Position numbers and translations under genes: made by a program
NCBI RefSeq assembly: GCF_040611135.1
Contig: NZ_JBEXNL010000017.1
Location: 27,460-91,459, forward strand
Origin: Tsukamurella sp040611135
Lineage (GTDB): Bacteria > Actinomycetota > Actinomycetes > Mycobacteriales > Mycobacteriaceae
Reading direction: 5' to 3'
DNA length: 64,000 nt
Notes under the pieces: generated by a model
The model's input: the letters and a program-made list of their open reading frames with translations, nothing else
The model's database searches: none
What the model was told of the DNA's origin: nothing
Shown here: positions 26,382-36,389 of the stretch, one piece after another
Position numbering within the stretch: position 1 is the stretch's first letter
How the letters are laid out: the number at the start of each line of letters is the position of its first letter

Positions 26382-26755
26382 CCGAAGCAGTCAAGCCGAC
26401 CGCCCAGCAACTGGCGGACAAGCGCCGTACCCAGATCAAGGGCGCGCTCGGCCGCTACCGCTTCATGGCCAACTTCACCGGCGTGTTCCTCCTGATCCTG
26501 TGTGCAGAGCTGATCTATAAGTACGTCTTCGCCGAGATCTGGAAGCTGCCTGCGCCGGAATGGCTCTGGTACATCGGCGCGGTGCACGGCTGGGGATACG
26601 TGATCTACCTGCTGTTCACGTTGGACCTGGGAATGAAGGTGCGCTGGCCCGCGCTCCGTTTCTTCCTGACGCTGCTCGCCGGCACCATCCCGTTCGCCTC
26701 GTTCTACTTCGAGAAGAAGAACTCCGACGAGATCCGGGCGAAGTTCGACCTCTGA
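26378..26755 (+). CDS. DUF3817-family membrane protein
   Basis: A 125-residue membrane protein with three helices (GVFLLILCAELIYKYVF, WYIGAVHGWGYVIYLLFTL, ALRFFLTLLAGTIPFASFYF). The HGWGYVIYLLFTLDLGMKVRW core and the terminal FYFEKK pattern are those of DUF3817 integral membrane proteins. GTG start coupled to the preceding gene by overlap. Function unknown. Confidence 0.85.
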   Translation: MTEAVKPTAQQLADKRRTQIKGALGRYRFMANFTGVFLLILCAELIYKYVFAEIWKLPAPEWLWYIGAVHGWGYVIYLLFTLDLGMKVRWPALRFFLTLLAGTIPFASFYFEKKNSDEIRAKFDL

Positions 26756-26770
26756 CGGTGTGAAACGAGG

Positions 26771-26804
26771 AACGCCGCCCACTCCCGATGGAGTGGGCGG
26801 CGTT
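26771..26804. terminator. Bidirectional terminator hairpin
   Basis: A perfect 15-bp stem, AACGCCGCCCACTCC with GGAGTGGGCGGCGTT, loop CGAT, between the convergent DUF3817 and acyl-CoA ligase genes. It lies within 15 bp of both stop codons and would end both transcripts. Confidence 0.85.
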
Positions 26805-26818
26805 CGCGTATCCGAAGG

Positions 26819-28597
26819 TCAGCCGTAGATGTCGGCGATGTCTGCGGCGCGCAGGTCCATGACGACGTTGCGCTTGACCTTGAGGGTCGGCGTGAGCTCG
26901 CCGCCCTCGATGCTGAAGTCGCTGGTGAGTAGGCGCCACTCCTTGACCTGCTCGGCCTTGGAGACCAGCGAGTTCGCGGTGTTCACCGCCGAGCGGATCT
27001 CGGCCTTCAGCGCGTCGTTCGCGACGGCGTCCTCGATCGAGGTGTCCGCGGGCAGCCCGTGCGCCGACAGCCAGCCGGGCAGCGCCTCGGCGTCCAGGGT
27101 GATCAGTGCAGCCACGAAGGGCTGCTTGTCGCCGAGGAGCATGGCCTGCGAGACCAGCGGGTGCTGGCGGAGGGCGTCCTCGGTCTGTGCGGGCGCGATG
27201 TTCTTGCCCGCCGCGGTCACCAGGATCTCCTTCTTGCGGCCCGTGATCGACAGGTAGCCGTCGGCGTCGAGCGAGCCGAGGTCGCCCGTGTGGAACCAGC
27301 CGTCCTGCAGTGCGTCGGCCGTCGCCTCGGGCAGGCCCCAGTAGCCGCCGAAGACGACGGGGCCGCGGAGCAGGATCTCGCCGTCGTCGGCGATCGCCAC
27401 CTCCTGGCCGGGGATCGGACGCCCGACGGTGCCGACCCGCTGCTCGGAGGGGCTGTTGCAGGTGATCGCCGCGCTGGTCTCGGACAGGCCGTAGCCCTCG
27501 TACACGGTGACGCCGGCGCCGCGGAAGAAGTGGCCGAGGCGCGCACCCAGGGGAGCACCGCCCGAGACGGCGCAGGTGCAGTTGCCGCCGAGGGCCTCAC
27601 GCAACTTGGAGTAGACGAGCTTGTCGAACAGCGCGTGCTTGAGCTTGAGCACCAGGCCGGGGCCGCCGGCCTCGAGGGCCTTGCTGTACTCGATCGAGGT
27701 CTCGACAGCCGCGTTGAAGATCGTGCCCTTGCCGCCCTCCTCGGCCTTGCTGCTCATCGTGTTGTAGACCTTCTCGAACACCCGCGGCACGCTGAGGATG
27801 TAGGACGGCTTGAGCTCGCCGAACAGGCCGGTGATGTTGGACAGGTCCGCGGTGTGCGCCACCCGGATGCCGTGCTGAACGGCGGCCACCGAGATCGCGC
27901 GGGCGAAGATGTGGGCGAGCGGCAGGAACATGACGGTGCTGTCGCCCGGCTTGGTCATCTCGCTCAGGCCCTGGTGGATGCCGTCGTACTCGGAGAGCAG
28001 GTTGTCGTGCGTGAGCACCACGCCCTTCGGCTTGCCGGTGGTGCCCGACGTGTAGACCAGCGTGGCCTCGGCGGTGGACTCCACCGCGGTGGCGCGGGCG
28101 AGGTAGGCCTCGTCGGTGACGGCGGCACCGTCGGCGGTGAGGGCGTCGACGAGCCCCTCCTCGATGACCCAGACCTGCACGCCCGCGGGCACGCCGGCCG
28201 CGATCCGGTCCGCGGTGGCGCGGGTGTCCGTGATCAGGGCGATCGAGCCCGAATCGGAGAGGATGTGCTCGACCTGGGCGGCCGAGTTCGACTCGTAGAC
28301 CGCCACCGTCGAACCCCCGACGGACCAGTTGGCGTAGTCGAGGAGGGCCCACTCGTACCGGGTGGGGCTCATGATCGCGATGCGGGTGCCGGTCTCGATC
28401 CCGCGGGCCATCAGGCCCTTGCCCACGGCGGTCAGCTGGTCGTTGAACTGCTGCGCGGTGACGGGTGACCAGCCGGAGCCGGAAGGGCGCAGGAACAGCT
28501 CGAACGACGGGGTCGACTCGACCAGCGCGCGGATCCTGGTGGTCAGGTTGTCCGATGCGGCGTGGGACCGAGTGGGGGCGGTGGCCTCGATGCGCAA
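26819..28597 (-). CDS. Long-chain fatty-acid-CoA ligase (FadD15-like)
   Basis: A 592-residue ANL-superfamily adenylating enzyme activating fatty acids to acyl-CoA. The AMP-binding P-loop is VYTSGTTGKPKGVVLTH; other core motifs are VYEGYGLSETSAAI, GWFHTGDLGSLDADGYLSI and the hinge ITGRKKEILVTAAGKNIAP. A TTG start at 28597 is preferred because AGGAG lies six bases upstream and the protein then begins MRIEATAPTRS; the open frame extends further without family character. The downstream neighbour on the other strand shares the terminator. Confidence 0.9.
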   Translation of the reverse strand: MRIEATAPTRSHAASDNLTTRIRALVESTPSFELFLRPSGSGWSPVTAQQFNDQLTAVGKGLMARGIETGTRIAIMSPTRYEWALLDYANWSVGGSTVAVYESNSAAQVEHILSDSGSIALITDTRATADRIAAGVPAGVQVWVIEEGLVDALTADGAAVTDEAYLARATAVESTAEATLVYTSGTTGKPKGVVLTHDNLLSEYDGIHQGLSEMTKPGDSTVMFLPLAHIFARAISVAAVQHGIRVAHTADLSNITGLFGELKPSYILSVPRVFEKVYNTMSSKAEEGGKGTIFNAAVETSIEYSKALEAGGPGLVLKLKHALFDKLVYSKLREALGGNCTCAVSGGAPLGARLGHFFRGAGVTVYEGYGLSETSAAITCNSPSEQRVGTVGRPIPGQEVAIADDGEILLRGPVVFGGYWGLPEATADALQDGWFHTGDLGSLDADGYLSITGRKKEILVTAAGKNIAPAQTEDALRQHPLVSQAMLLGDKQPFVAALITLDAEALPGWLSAHGLPADTSIEDAVANDALKAEIRSAVNTANSLVSKAEQVKEWRLLTSDFSIEGGELTPTLKVKRNVVMDLRAADIADIYG

Positions 28598-28704
28598 GAG
28601 CTTCTCCTCTTCGGCGATAGTGAACGTCAGACAACCTATCGGAGGGTGTCCGAATCTGCTGGTGTTTCGCGCGTGCGGGGATCGCCGCATATGCTGGGGA
28701 AATA

Positions 28705-30516
28705 ATGTCTGATGAATTCGGTGCCGAGCGCACCGCCCCCGCCTCCGTCGACAGTGATGCGCAGGCTCCCGATTCTGCCACTGAACCGGTGACCTTCCTC
28801 GACCTCGGCATCGACGAGCGCGTCCTGCGCGCCCTCGCCGAGGTCGGGTACGAGAACCCGTCGCCCATCCAGGCCGCCACGATCCCGCCGCTGCTCTCGG
28901 GCAGCGACGTCGTGGGCCTCGCCCAGACCGGCACGGGTAAGACCGCGGCGTTCGCGGTCCCGGTGCTGTCCAAGATCGACGGTGCCAACCGCAAGCCGCA
29001 GGCCCTGGTCCTGGCGCCCACGCGCGAGCTGGCGCTGCAGGTGTCCGAGGCCTTCGGCAAGTACGCCGTGCACATGCCCGACATCACGGTCCTGCCGATC
29101 TACGGCGGGCAGAGCTACGGCGTGCAGCTCTCGGGCCTGCGCCGCGGCGCGCAGATCATCGTCGGTACCCCGGGGCGCGTGATCGATCACCTCGCCAAGG
29201 GCACTCTCGACCTGTCGAACCTCGAGTTCCTGGTGCTCGACGAGGCCGACGAGATGCTCACCATGGGCTTCCAGGAGGACGTCGAGCGGATCCTCGCCGA
29301 CACCCCGGAGTTCAAGCAGGTCGCGTTGTTCTCGGCGACGATGCCCGCGGGTATCCGCAAGATCTCGAAGAAGTACCTGCACGACCCGGTCGAGGTCACC
29401 GTCAAGGCCAAGACCGCGACGGCGTCGAACATCACGCAGCGCTACCTGCAGGTCGCGCACCAGCGCAAGCTCGACGCGCTCACCCGCCTCCTCGAGGTGG
29501 AGGAGTTCGACGGGATGATCATCTTCGTCCGCACCAAGTCGGCCACCGAGGAGCTCGCCGAGAAGTTGCGCGCGCGCGGGCACGCCGCCGCCGCCATCAA
29601 CGGCGATATCGTCCAGGCGCAGCGCGAGCGCACGATCGGCCAGCTCAAGGACGGCAAGGTCGACATTCTCGTGGCGACCGACGTCGCGGCCCGCGGCCTC
29701 GACGTGGAGCGCATCAGCCACGTCGTGAACTACGACATCCCGCACGACACCGAGTCGTACGTGCACCGCATCGGCCGCACCGGCCGCGCGGGCCGCAAGG
29801 GCGACGCGCTGCTGTTCGTCACGCCCCGCGAGCGGCACCTGCTGCGCGCGATCGAGAAGGCCACGCGGCAGCCGCTCACCGAGATGGGCCTGCCGTCCGT
29901 CGAGGACGTCAACGCGCACCGCGTCGAGAAGTTCGGCGATTCGATCACCGAGAACCTCACCAACGATCACCTGCAGATGTTCCGCCGGCTCATCGAGGAC
30001 TACGTGGGCGCCAACGACGTGCCCCTGGTCGACGTCGCGGCGGCGCTCGCACTGCAGTCGCGCGACGGTGCCTCGTTCCTGCTCAAGCCCGACCCGCCGG
30101 AACGCGAGCGCAACGCCCGCGACCGCAAGGATCGCGACTTCGGCGACCGCGACGCCCGTCCGGCGCGCGGCCGGGACCGCGATCGCGACCGTGAGCCGTC
30201 GACCCACCGCAAGACGGGTCGGCCGATGATGCCGTACCGGATCGCCGTCGGGAAGCGTCAGCACGCCACCCCGTCGCAGATCGTGGGCGCGATCGCCAAC
30301 GAGGGCGGCCTCCGGCGCAGTGATTTCGGACATATCAGCATCCGGCCGGATCACAGCATCGTCGAGCTGCCGGACGATCTGGGGCGCGACGTGTTCGACG
30401 CCCTGGAGCGAACCCGCATCTCGGGGCAGTTGATCAACCTCGAACCCGACCCCGGCGTACCGTCGGGCCGCCCGGCCGGCGGCAAACAGCGCTTCCGCGC
30501 GGGCCGGAAGCGGTAA
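28705..30516 (+). CDS. deaD: DEAD-box RNA helicase with DbpA-like C-terminal domain
   Basis: A 603-residue RNA helicase of the CsdA/DeaD type, active in ribosome assembly and RNA turnover, often cold-induced. Motifs in order: Q motif (NPSPIQAATIPPLL), I (AQTGTGKTAAF), Ia (PTRELALQ), II (VLDEADEML), III (SAT), V (ATDVAARGLDVE), VI (HRIGRTGRAGRKG). A charged Arg/Asp/Glu linker near residues 460-500 leads to an RRM-like DbpA domain (PYRIAVGKRQHATPSQIVGA). Confidence 0.94.
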   Translation: MSDEFGAERTAPASVDSDAQAPDSATEPVTFLDLGIDERVLRALAEVGYENPSPIQAATIPPLLSGSDVVGLAQTGTGKTAAFAVPVLSKIDGANRKPQALVLAPTRELALQVSEAFGKYAVHMPDITVLPIYGGQSYGVQLSGLRRGAQIIVGTPGRVIDHLAKGTLDLSNLEFLVLDEADEMLTMGFQEDVERILADTPEFKQVALFSATMPAGIRKISKKYLHDPVEVTVKAKTATASNITQRYLQVAHQRKLDALTRLLEVEEFDGMIIFVRTKSATEELAEKLRARGHAAAAINGDIVQAQRERTIGQLKDGKVDILVATDVAARGLDVERISHVVNYDIPHDTESYVHRIGRTGRAGRKGDALLFVTPRERHLLRAIEKATRQPLTEMGLPSVEDVNAHRVEKFGDSITENLTNDHLQMFRRLIEDYVGANDVPLVDVAAALALQSRDGASFLLKPDPPERERNARDRKDRDFGDRDARPARGRDRDRDREPSTHRKTGRPMMPYRIAVGKRQHATPSQIVGAIANEGGLRRSDFGHISIRPDHSIVELPDDLGRDVFDALERTRISGQLINLEPDPGVPSGRPAGGKQRFRAGRKR

Positions 30517-30624
30517 TGACCGCTCGGCGTCCGCGCCGACGTGTATTAACCTTTAGTCAAGGTATAGCCCGGCCGGGCCGTACCGAGTGTCGGCTGTCGC
30601 CGACCCGAGGGACTCGAGGAGCGC

Positions 30625-33600
30625 ATGACCGCCGCCGGTGATCAGGGCGACGGCCCGGACGGGCGTCGCGATCGCGTCGTCCGCCTGTTGCAGTACTTGG
30701 ACGAGCTGATCCGGTCCCGCTCGGTGGTCGCTCGCGACCTCGACGATCACCTCGCCGTGTTGCCGCTCACCGGCGAGGGTGCGCTGACCGACACGTGGGA
30801 CGCCGACGCCAAGCCCGGCGCGACCATCTTCACCGTGCCGCGGGACGATGCCCCCGATTCGCCGCACGCGCGCCTGCTGCGTGTCTTCGACGAGCTGACC
30901 GACCACCCCGAGTCGGTCGAACTGGTGCTGGCCTCCGGCCTGCTCACCGCCCGCGACGGCGACACCGCCATCCGCGCCCACCTGCTCACCCAGCCCGTGC
31001 TGCTCGAGCGCGACCGCCGCGGCAAGAAGCTGACGGTCGTGCTGCCGCGCGACTCCGTGCCGCGCGTCGAGGACTCGCTGCTGCTCGCGGGCCTGCCCTC
31101 GTTCGACCTGTCCGGCTCCGCGGAGCTGCAGACCTCGCTCCGCGAGACCGCCCGCACCGTGCTCGACCCGGCGTGCGAGCAGTTCACCGCGACGTGGCTC
31201 GGCGCCGCCTCGCGCGACGGGGGAGCGAGCATCGAGTTCGCCCCTGCGCTGGTGCTGCGCACCCGGGGGTCCGCGCCGCTCCTGGGCTTCTACGATGCGA
31301 TGAAGGCCGACGTCTCGGATCCGGAGCGGCCCGTGCCGATCGGCCTCGCGCAGCTCGTCGAGGGCGTGAGCTCCGAGGAGCGGATCCGGCAGCTCGCCGT
31401 CGACGGTGCGATGAGCCCGCTGGAGCTGCTCGATGAGGCGTACTACGTCCTGCCCTCGAACGTCGAGCAGCGGGACATCCTGGCGCACATGGGTGCCGAC
31501 TCCGGCGTCGTCGTCGAGGGGCCGCCCGGCACCGGCAAGACGCACACCATCGCGAACCTGCTGGCCGCGCTGCTCGCGAAGGGGCAGCGGGTCCTCGTCG
31601 TGTCCGAGAAGGCGCAGGCGCTCGCCGTGCTCGAGGACAAGCTGCCGCCGGAGGTGCGCCAGCTCGTCGTGTCGGTGACCGATGTCACGAAGGACGGCTC
31701 GGCGTCGCTCGCCGCGTCCGTCACCGAGATCGCGACCCGCAAGTCCACCTACTCCGAAGCCCTCGCCGACGCCGAGCTGCGCGACCTGCGCGCCAAGCGC
31801 GACCGCGCCATCGCCCGCCGGGAGGACCTGGTCCGCGAGGTCTGGTCGCTGCGCACCGCCGAGACCGAGGACTCCGACTGGCTGACCTCCGCGTACTCCG
31901 GTAAGCCGGCGGAGATCGTCGCGCAGGTCCGACGGGACGCCGAGAAGTACTCGTGGCTGCCCGGCCCCGTCGACGGCGCCGTGCCCCCGCTCGACACCCG
32001 GGAGTTCGACCGGCTCGTCGCACTCCTGCGCCGCAACGACGAGCTGTTCTCGCGCCGGCTGACCCACAACCTGCCGGACCTCTCGGAGATCCCCGACGCC
32101 GACGACCTCGAGGAGCTGACCGCCCGGCTCGCGGACTCGCCCCTCGCCGCCGGCGGCGACAGCACGCTCGCCCACGTGCTCGGCGGCGTCGATGCCGACC
32201 GGCTCACCGTGATCCGCGCCCGCGCCGACCTGATCCGCGAGCTCGTCGACCGGGTGCGGCGCTACCCGCCGTCCGCGCAGTTGCTCGCCGAGGACATGCT
32301 CATCGGCGACCGCGCCCACCTCGCGGCGCGGCTGACCGGGCTCGAGGAGCAGATCGCCACGGCGCGCAACGCCGACGGCGAACTCGACGGCGCCACCGTC
32401 GAACTCAGCGACACCCCGGACGCCAACGACCGCGCCGCGATCGAGGACTACTCCCGGCACCTCGCTGCCGGCAATGTCGCGCGCAAGCGGTTCCGCCGGC
32501 CCGAGCAGAAGGCGTTCGAGGAGACCGGGCTCGGCATCGTCGTCGACGGTGCCGAGGGTGCGGACGGCAAGCACCTGCGGTCCGCGGCGATGCATTTGCG
32601 GGTCGAGGACGTCATCGGGCGGGTCGGCGACGTGCTCCGCGCCCTCGGGCTCGAGGCGCCCGCCACCGACCCGTCCGGCCGCACCGCCACCCGCGGCCGC
32701 AGCGAGCGGCTGAGCCAAGCCGCGGATCAGCTGCTGCGCGCCCGCACGGTGGTGCGCCTGGTGTCCGAGCGCGACCGGCTCGTCGAGGCGATGCAGGCGA
32801 TCTCGGAGCACGCCCCTCGCCCGAAGGACCTCACCGAGACGGAGCGGACCGCGGAGCAGGTCGTGGCGATCTCCGCCGCCGCGGGCGCCCGCGACGCGCT
32901 CAGCAGGCTCGACGCCGTGCGGGTGCGGGTGCAGGAGATCGTGGAACGCGGGCCGTCGCCGGAGGGCGACGCGATGGTGGCGGCGTTGCGCCAGTACAAG
33001 TTCGGACCGATCCGGGACGCGCGCCGGGCGTGGGACGCCGCCCGGGCCGACCGCGACGACCGTGGCGGCCTCGACCTGCTGGCGCTGCGCCTGCGGACCA
33101 AGGCGCCCGCATTGTTCGACCTGGTGGCCCGCACCGCCGACGATCCCGTGTGGGACGCGCGCGTACCCGAGCTGGCCGCGGCCTGGTCGTGGCGCCGCGC
33201 CGTGTCGTGGGCCGCCTCCCGCGTGCACCCCGGCGACGACGCCCAACTCGAGGCCGATCTGCAGGCCGCGGAACAGGACGTCGCGCACTACACGACCCGG
33301 ATAGCGACGGCGAGCGCGTGGCGGCAGTGCCTGCGGCGCATGACCTTCGACGAGATCCAGGCGCTCCACGCCTACCGCGACCACGTGTCGTCGATCGGCC
33401 GCGGATCGGGTCGGCACGCCGAACGCTTCCGGGTCGCGGCGCGCGAGGCGATGCGCCAGGCGCAGTCCGCGGTGCCGGCGTGGATCATGCCGATCTCGCA
33501 GGTCGTGGCGTCGATCTCGCCGGAGCGCAACGCCTTCGACGTCGTGATCGTCGACGAGGCCAGCCAGGCCGACATCACCAGTTCCTTCCTGCTGTGGCTC

Positions 33601-34842
33601 GCCCCGCGCGTGATCGTGGTCGGCGACGAGAACCAGTGCGCGCCCTCGTCGTTCACCGGCGTCAGCCTCGACGAGGTCTTCGACCGGCTCGACGCTCAGC
33701 TGCCCGACATCCCGCCCTACCTGCGCGACTCGCTGACCCCGCGATCCAGCCTGTTCACGTTGCTGCGCACCCGGTTCGGGCACACGGTACGGCTGCGCGA
33801 GCATTTCCGCTGCATGCCGGAGATCATCGACTTCTCCTCGCGCCAGTTCTACAGCGACGCGCCGCTGATCCCGGTGCGGCACTACGGCGCCGACCGTCCC
33901 GTACCGCTCCGCGTGACCCACGTGCCGAAGGCGAAGGTCGTGGGGGAGGGCGCGCGGATCAGCAACCCCACGGAGGCCCAGGCCATCGTCGACCAGCTGG
34001 TCCGGTGCTTCGCCGATCCGCTGTACGCGGGCCGCAGCTTCGGCGTGATCGTGCTGCAGGGGCAGGGCCAGGTCGACGAGTTGTACCGGCGCCTGCGCGA
34101 GGCGATCGACCCCGACGAGTGGGACGCCCGGCGCCTGCGCGTGGGCACGCCGCCCGACTTCCAGGGCGACGAGCGCGACGTGATGATGCTGTCGATGGTG
34201 GTCGCGCCGGACTACCGGTTCCGCTCGCTGACGGGCCGGGACTTCCAGCGCCGGTTCAACGTCGCCGCGTCGCGCGCCCGCGACCAGATGTGGTTGTTCA
34301 CGTCCGTCGACGAGCAGGATCTCAAGCCCGCCGACCTGCGGGCGTCGCTGCTGCGGTACGTCACCCGCGCCGATGTCGAAGTGGCGCAGCCGATGCCCGC
34401 CGACGTGCCGGCCGACCGGCGCGTCGAGCCCTTCGACAACCTCTTCGAACAGCAGGTGTTCGTGCGGCTGCGCGACATGGGATACCACGTCAACCCGAAG
34501 GTCGTGGTGAACAACCGCGCCATCGACCTCGTCGTGACCGGCGAGCAGGGCAAGCTCGCCGTCGAGTGCGACAGCGCCGATTTCGCCTCGACCCCCGAGC
34601 AGGCCCGGTCCGACATCGAGCGCGAGCGGGAGCTGAGGCGGTGCGGCTGGGAGTTCGTCCGCATCCGCGAGTCCGTGTTCGCGACCGACGCCGACGCGGC
34701 CATGTCCGTCGTGCTCGCGGCCCTGGACCGACGGGGCGTGCACCCGCTGACCCTGCAGCGGGCACTCACCGTCGGCGAGCGGGCGTCCGACGGTTCCGTG
34801 GAGCTGTGGGAGCCCGTGGGACTCGACATCGATACGGAGTAG
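30625..34842 (+). CDS. Giant SF1 (Upf1-like) helicase with C-terminal PD-(D/E)xK nuclease domain
   Basis: A 1405-residue protein. Walker A is GPPGTGKT with K305; Walker B and following is VIVDEASQAD with D977-E978, so about 650 mostly helical residues are inserted between motifs I and II. Later motifs include LREHFRCMPEIIDFSSRQFY, TPPDFQGDERDVM and RRFNVAASRARDQMW. Residues about 1270-1390 form a restriction-endonuclease-like domain: GYHVNPKVVV, D1301 in RAIDLVV and E1314 in LAVECDS, as in the MTES_1575/Vsr-like group. GAGGAG precedes the ATG. Role in repair or anti-phage defence is inferred from architecture. Confidence 0.85.
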   Translation: MTAAGDQGDGPDGRRDRVVRLLQYLDELIRSRSVVARDLDDHLAVLPLTGEGALTDTWDADAKPGATIFTVPRDDAPDSPHARLLRVFDELTDHPESVELVLASGLLTARDGDTAIRAHLLTQPVLLERDRRGKKLTVVLPRDSVPRVEDSLLLAGLPSFDLSGSAELQTSLRETARTVLDPACEQFTATWLGAASRDGGASIEFAPALVLRTRGSAPLLGFYDAMKADVSDPERPVPIGLAQLVEGVSSEERIRQLAVDGAMSPLELLDEAYYVLPSNVEQRDILAHMGADSGVVVEGPPGTGKTHTIANLLAALLAKGQRVLVVSEKAQALAVLEDKLPPEVRQLVVSVTDVTKDGSASLAASVTEIATRKSTYSEALADAELRDLRAKRDRAIARREDLVREVWSLRTAETEDSDWLTSAYSGKPAEIVAQVRRDAEKYSWLPGPVDGAVPPLDTREFDRLVALLRRNDELFSRRLTHNLPDLSEIPDADDLEELTARLADSPLAAGGDSTLAHVLGGVDADRLTVIRARADLIRELVDRVRRYPPSAQLLAEDMLIGDRAHLAARLTGLEEQIATARNADGELDGATVELSDTPDANDRAAIEDYSRHLAAGNVARKRFRRPEQKAFEETGLGIVVDGAEGADGKHLRSAAMHLRVEDVIGRVGDVLRALGLEAPATDPSGRTATRGRSERLSQAADQLLRARTVVRLVSERDRLVEAMQAISEHAPRPKDLTETERTAEQVVAISAAAGARDALSRLDAVRVRVQEIVERGPSPEGDAMVAALRQYKFGPIRDARRAWDAARADRDDRGGLDLLALRLRTKAPALFDLVARTADDPVWDARVPELAAAWSWRRAVSWAASRVHPGDDAQLEADLQAAEQDVAHYTTRIATASAWRQCLRRMTFDEIQALHAYRDHVSSIGRGSGRHAERFRVAAREAMRQAQSAVPAWIMPISQVVASISPERNAFDVVIVDEASQADITSSFLLWLAPRVIVVGDENQCAPSSFTGVSLDEVFDRLDAQLPDIPPYLRDSLTPRSSLFTLLRTRFGHTVRLREHFRCMPEIIDFSSRQFYSDAPLIPVRHYGADRPVPLRVTHVPKAKVVGEGARISNPTEAQAIVDQLVRCFADPLYAGRSFGVIVLQGQGQVDELYRRLREAIDPDEWDARRLRVGTPPDFQGDERDVMMLSMVVAPDYRFRSLTGRDFQRRFNVAASRARDQMWLFTSVDEQDLKPADLRASLLRYVTRADVEVAQPMPADVPADRRVEPFDNLFEQQVFVRLRDMGYHVNPKVVVNNRAIDLVVTGEQGKLAVECDSADFASTPEQARSDIERERELRRCGWEFVRIRESVFATDADAAMSVVLAALDRRGVHPLTLQRALTVGERASDGSVELWEPVGLDIDTE

Positions 34843-34850
34843 GCGGCTCC

Positions 34851-35507
34851 CTAGCGCAGGTGGGTCGAGAGGGTCTGGACAGCCGGCTTGAGGACCTTCT
34901 CGCGCCAGTCGTCGTTCGAGGTGCGTTCGGCCTCGGTGCTGATCTCGAAGTAGAACCGTCCGGACTGGCACACCGCCTCGATGACGCTCTCGGTGCGCAC
35001 ATCGCAGCGCTGCGGGCCCCAGGCGGACCCCACGTCGAGATGCTTGCCGTGCGTCGAGAGCTGCTCGTCGTAGTACTGCGCGATGGTGGCGGGCGTCGAG
35101 ATCGCCGGGAGACTGACCTCGAGGAAGGTCAGTCCTTTCAGGTCGTGCTCGTTCGGGAGCGTGAAGCTGTACGCGCACGTGCCCTTCGGGAGTACGCCCC
35201 CGGACGATCCGCCCGACACCGACAGATCGGGGTTGACGGTGCCCAGACGTCCGAGGAGGGTGATCTTCTTCGGCTTGCGCGTGATGTCTGTGGCCTGCGG
35301 CAGGATCGCGGTGATCTCCTGGTCGGTGAGCAGCGTGCACGTGTCGGGCCACTGGGAGAACGGGACCTCGCCGGCGGGGACCGAGATCGGTGCGCCGGTG
35401 GTGATCGGGGAGCCGAACGTGATGTCCGGCGTGCCGCTGCAGCTCGCGACGGACGAGGCAACGACCAGGGATGCAGCCACAATGGCGATCGAGTACGTGC
35501 GATTCAT
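34851..35507 (-). CDS. DUF3558-family lipoprotein
   Basis: A 218-residue exported lipoprotein: signal peptide MNRTYSIAIVAASLVVASSV with lipobox VASC (Cys23). The mature region has the DUF3558 layout, with CTLLTDQEITAILPQ early, GTCAYSFTLPNE in the middle and paired cysteines QRCDVRTESVIEAVCQSG late. Mycolata carry many of these, often beside ESX-type genes. Function unknown. It converges on the giant helicase with an 8-bp gap. Confidence 0.82.
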   Translation of the reverse strand: MNRTYSIAIVAASLVVASSVASCSGTPDITFGSPITTGAPISVPAGEVPFSQWPDTCTLLTDQEITAILPQATDITRKPKKITLLGRLGTVNPDLSVSGGSSGGVLPKGTCAYSFTLPNEHDLKGLTFLEVSLPAISTPATIAQYYDEQLSTHGKHLDVGSAWGPQRCDVRTESVIEAVCQSGRFYFEISTEAERTSNDDWREKVLKPAVQTLSTHLR

Positions 35508-35520
35508 GAGTCGAAAGGTA

Positions 35521-36345
35521 CTAGGAGCGCGAGTATTCCGAGGCGCGGCGTACCAGGTCCGGGTCGGGGCGAACGCCGGTGTAGAGCACGAACTGCTCGG
35601 CGGCCTGCAGGGCGATAACCTCGGCGCCAGTGATCACCGTCGCGCCGGCCGCGCGCCCGGCGCGCACCAGCGGCGTCTCCGGCGGCATCGCCACCACGTC
35701 GAAGACGGTGTCGGCAGCGGCGATCAGTGCTGCCGGGAACGACAGATCGTCGGCGGCCGGACCGCCCGCCATCCCGACGGGCGTCGCATTGACCAGGACC
35801 CGGGCACCGTCGGGCGCGGTGGTCGCGTGCCGGAAGCCGTACTGGCCCGCGAGCGCGGTGCCCGCTTCGGTGTTGCGGGCCACGACCGTCACGTCGGAGC
35901 AACCGTGATCGCGCAGCGCCGCGACCACGGCCTTGGCCATGCCGCCCGACCCGGCGACGGCAACGGGCAGTGCCGGGTCGACCGCGTTCGACGCGAGCAG
36001 CGAGGCGACCGCCGCGTAGTCCGTGTTGTAGGCGTGCAGCACACCGTCGACATTGACGATCGTGTTCACCGAGTCGATCGCGGTCGCCGACGGCTCCATG
36101 ACGTCCACCAGCTCGATCACCGCCTCCTTGAAGGGCATCGAGATCGCGCAGCCGCGGACACCCAGAGCCCGCACCCCGCCGATCGCCGCCGGCAGATCGG
36201 TGGTGGTGAAGGCCTTGTAGAAGAAATTCAGACTCAATTCCCGGTACAGGAAGTTGTGGAACCGGGTACCGATGTTGCTGGGCCGGCCGGAGAGTGACAT
36301 GCACAGGACGGTGTCGCGGTCGGGCATGGCGATCGTGTCGTTCAT
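35521..36345 (-). CDS. Shikimate 5-dehydrogenase-like oxidoreductase
   Basis: A 274-residue AroE-superfamily protein. The N-terminal substrate domain contains SLSGRPSNIGTRFHNFLY and ISMPFKEAVIELVD (the catalytic Lys of the PFK motif). The NADP domain starts VAVAGSGGMAKAVVAAL and includes VNATPVGM. The conserved 'SxSxxxHN' is altered to SLSGRPSNIG, and no aro genes adjoin, so this is more likely a paralogue (shikimate/quinate-like) than the biosynthetic AroE. The start MNDTIAMPDRD is chosen for normal length. Confidence 0.85.
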   Translation of the reverse strand: MNDTIAMPDRDTVLCMSLSGRPSNIGTRFHNFLYRELSLNFFYKAFTTTDLPAAIGGVRALGVRGCAISMPFKEAVIELVDVMEPSATAIDSVNTIVNVDGVLHAYNTDYAAVASLLASNAVDPALPVAVAGSGGMAKAVVAALRDHGCSDVTVVARNTEAGTALAGQYGFRHATTAPDGARVLVNATPVGMAGGPAADDLSFPAALIAAADTVFDVVAMPPETPLVRAGRAAGATVITGAEVIALQAAEQFVLYTGVRPDPDLVRRASEYSRS

Positions 36346-36389
36346 CCCGCTCACCCTAATCCGCCCGCAGCCCGGCCGTGGGCGGGTCG

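Noticed and set aside
30553..35352. Open frame of 1599 codons antisense to the giant helicase
   Set aside because: Composition artefact; it runs through the DUF3558 gene and has no recognisable domain.
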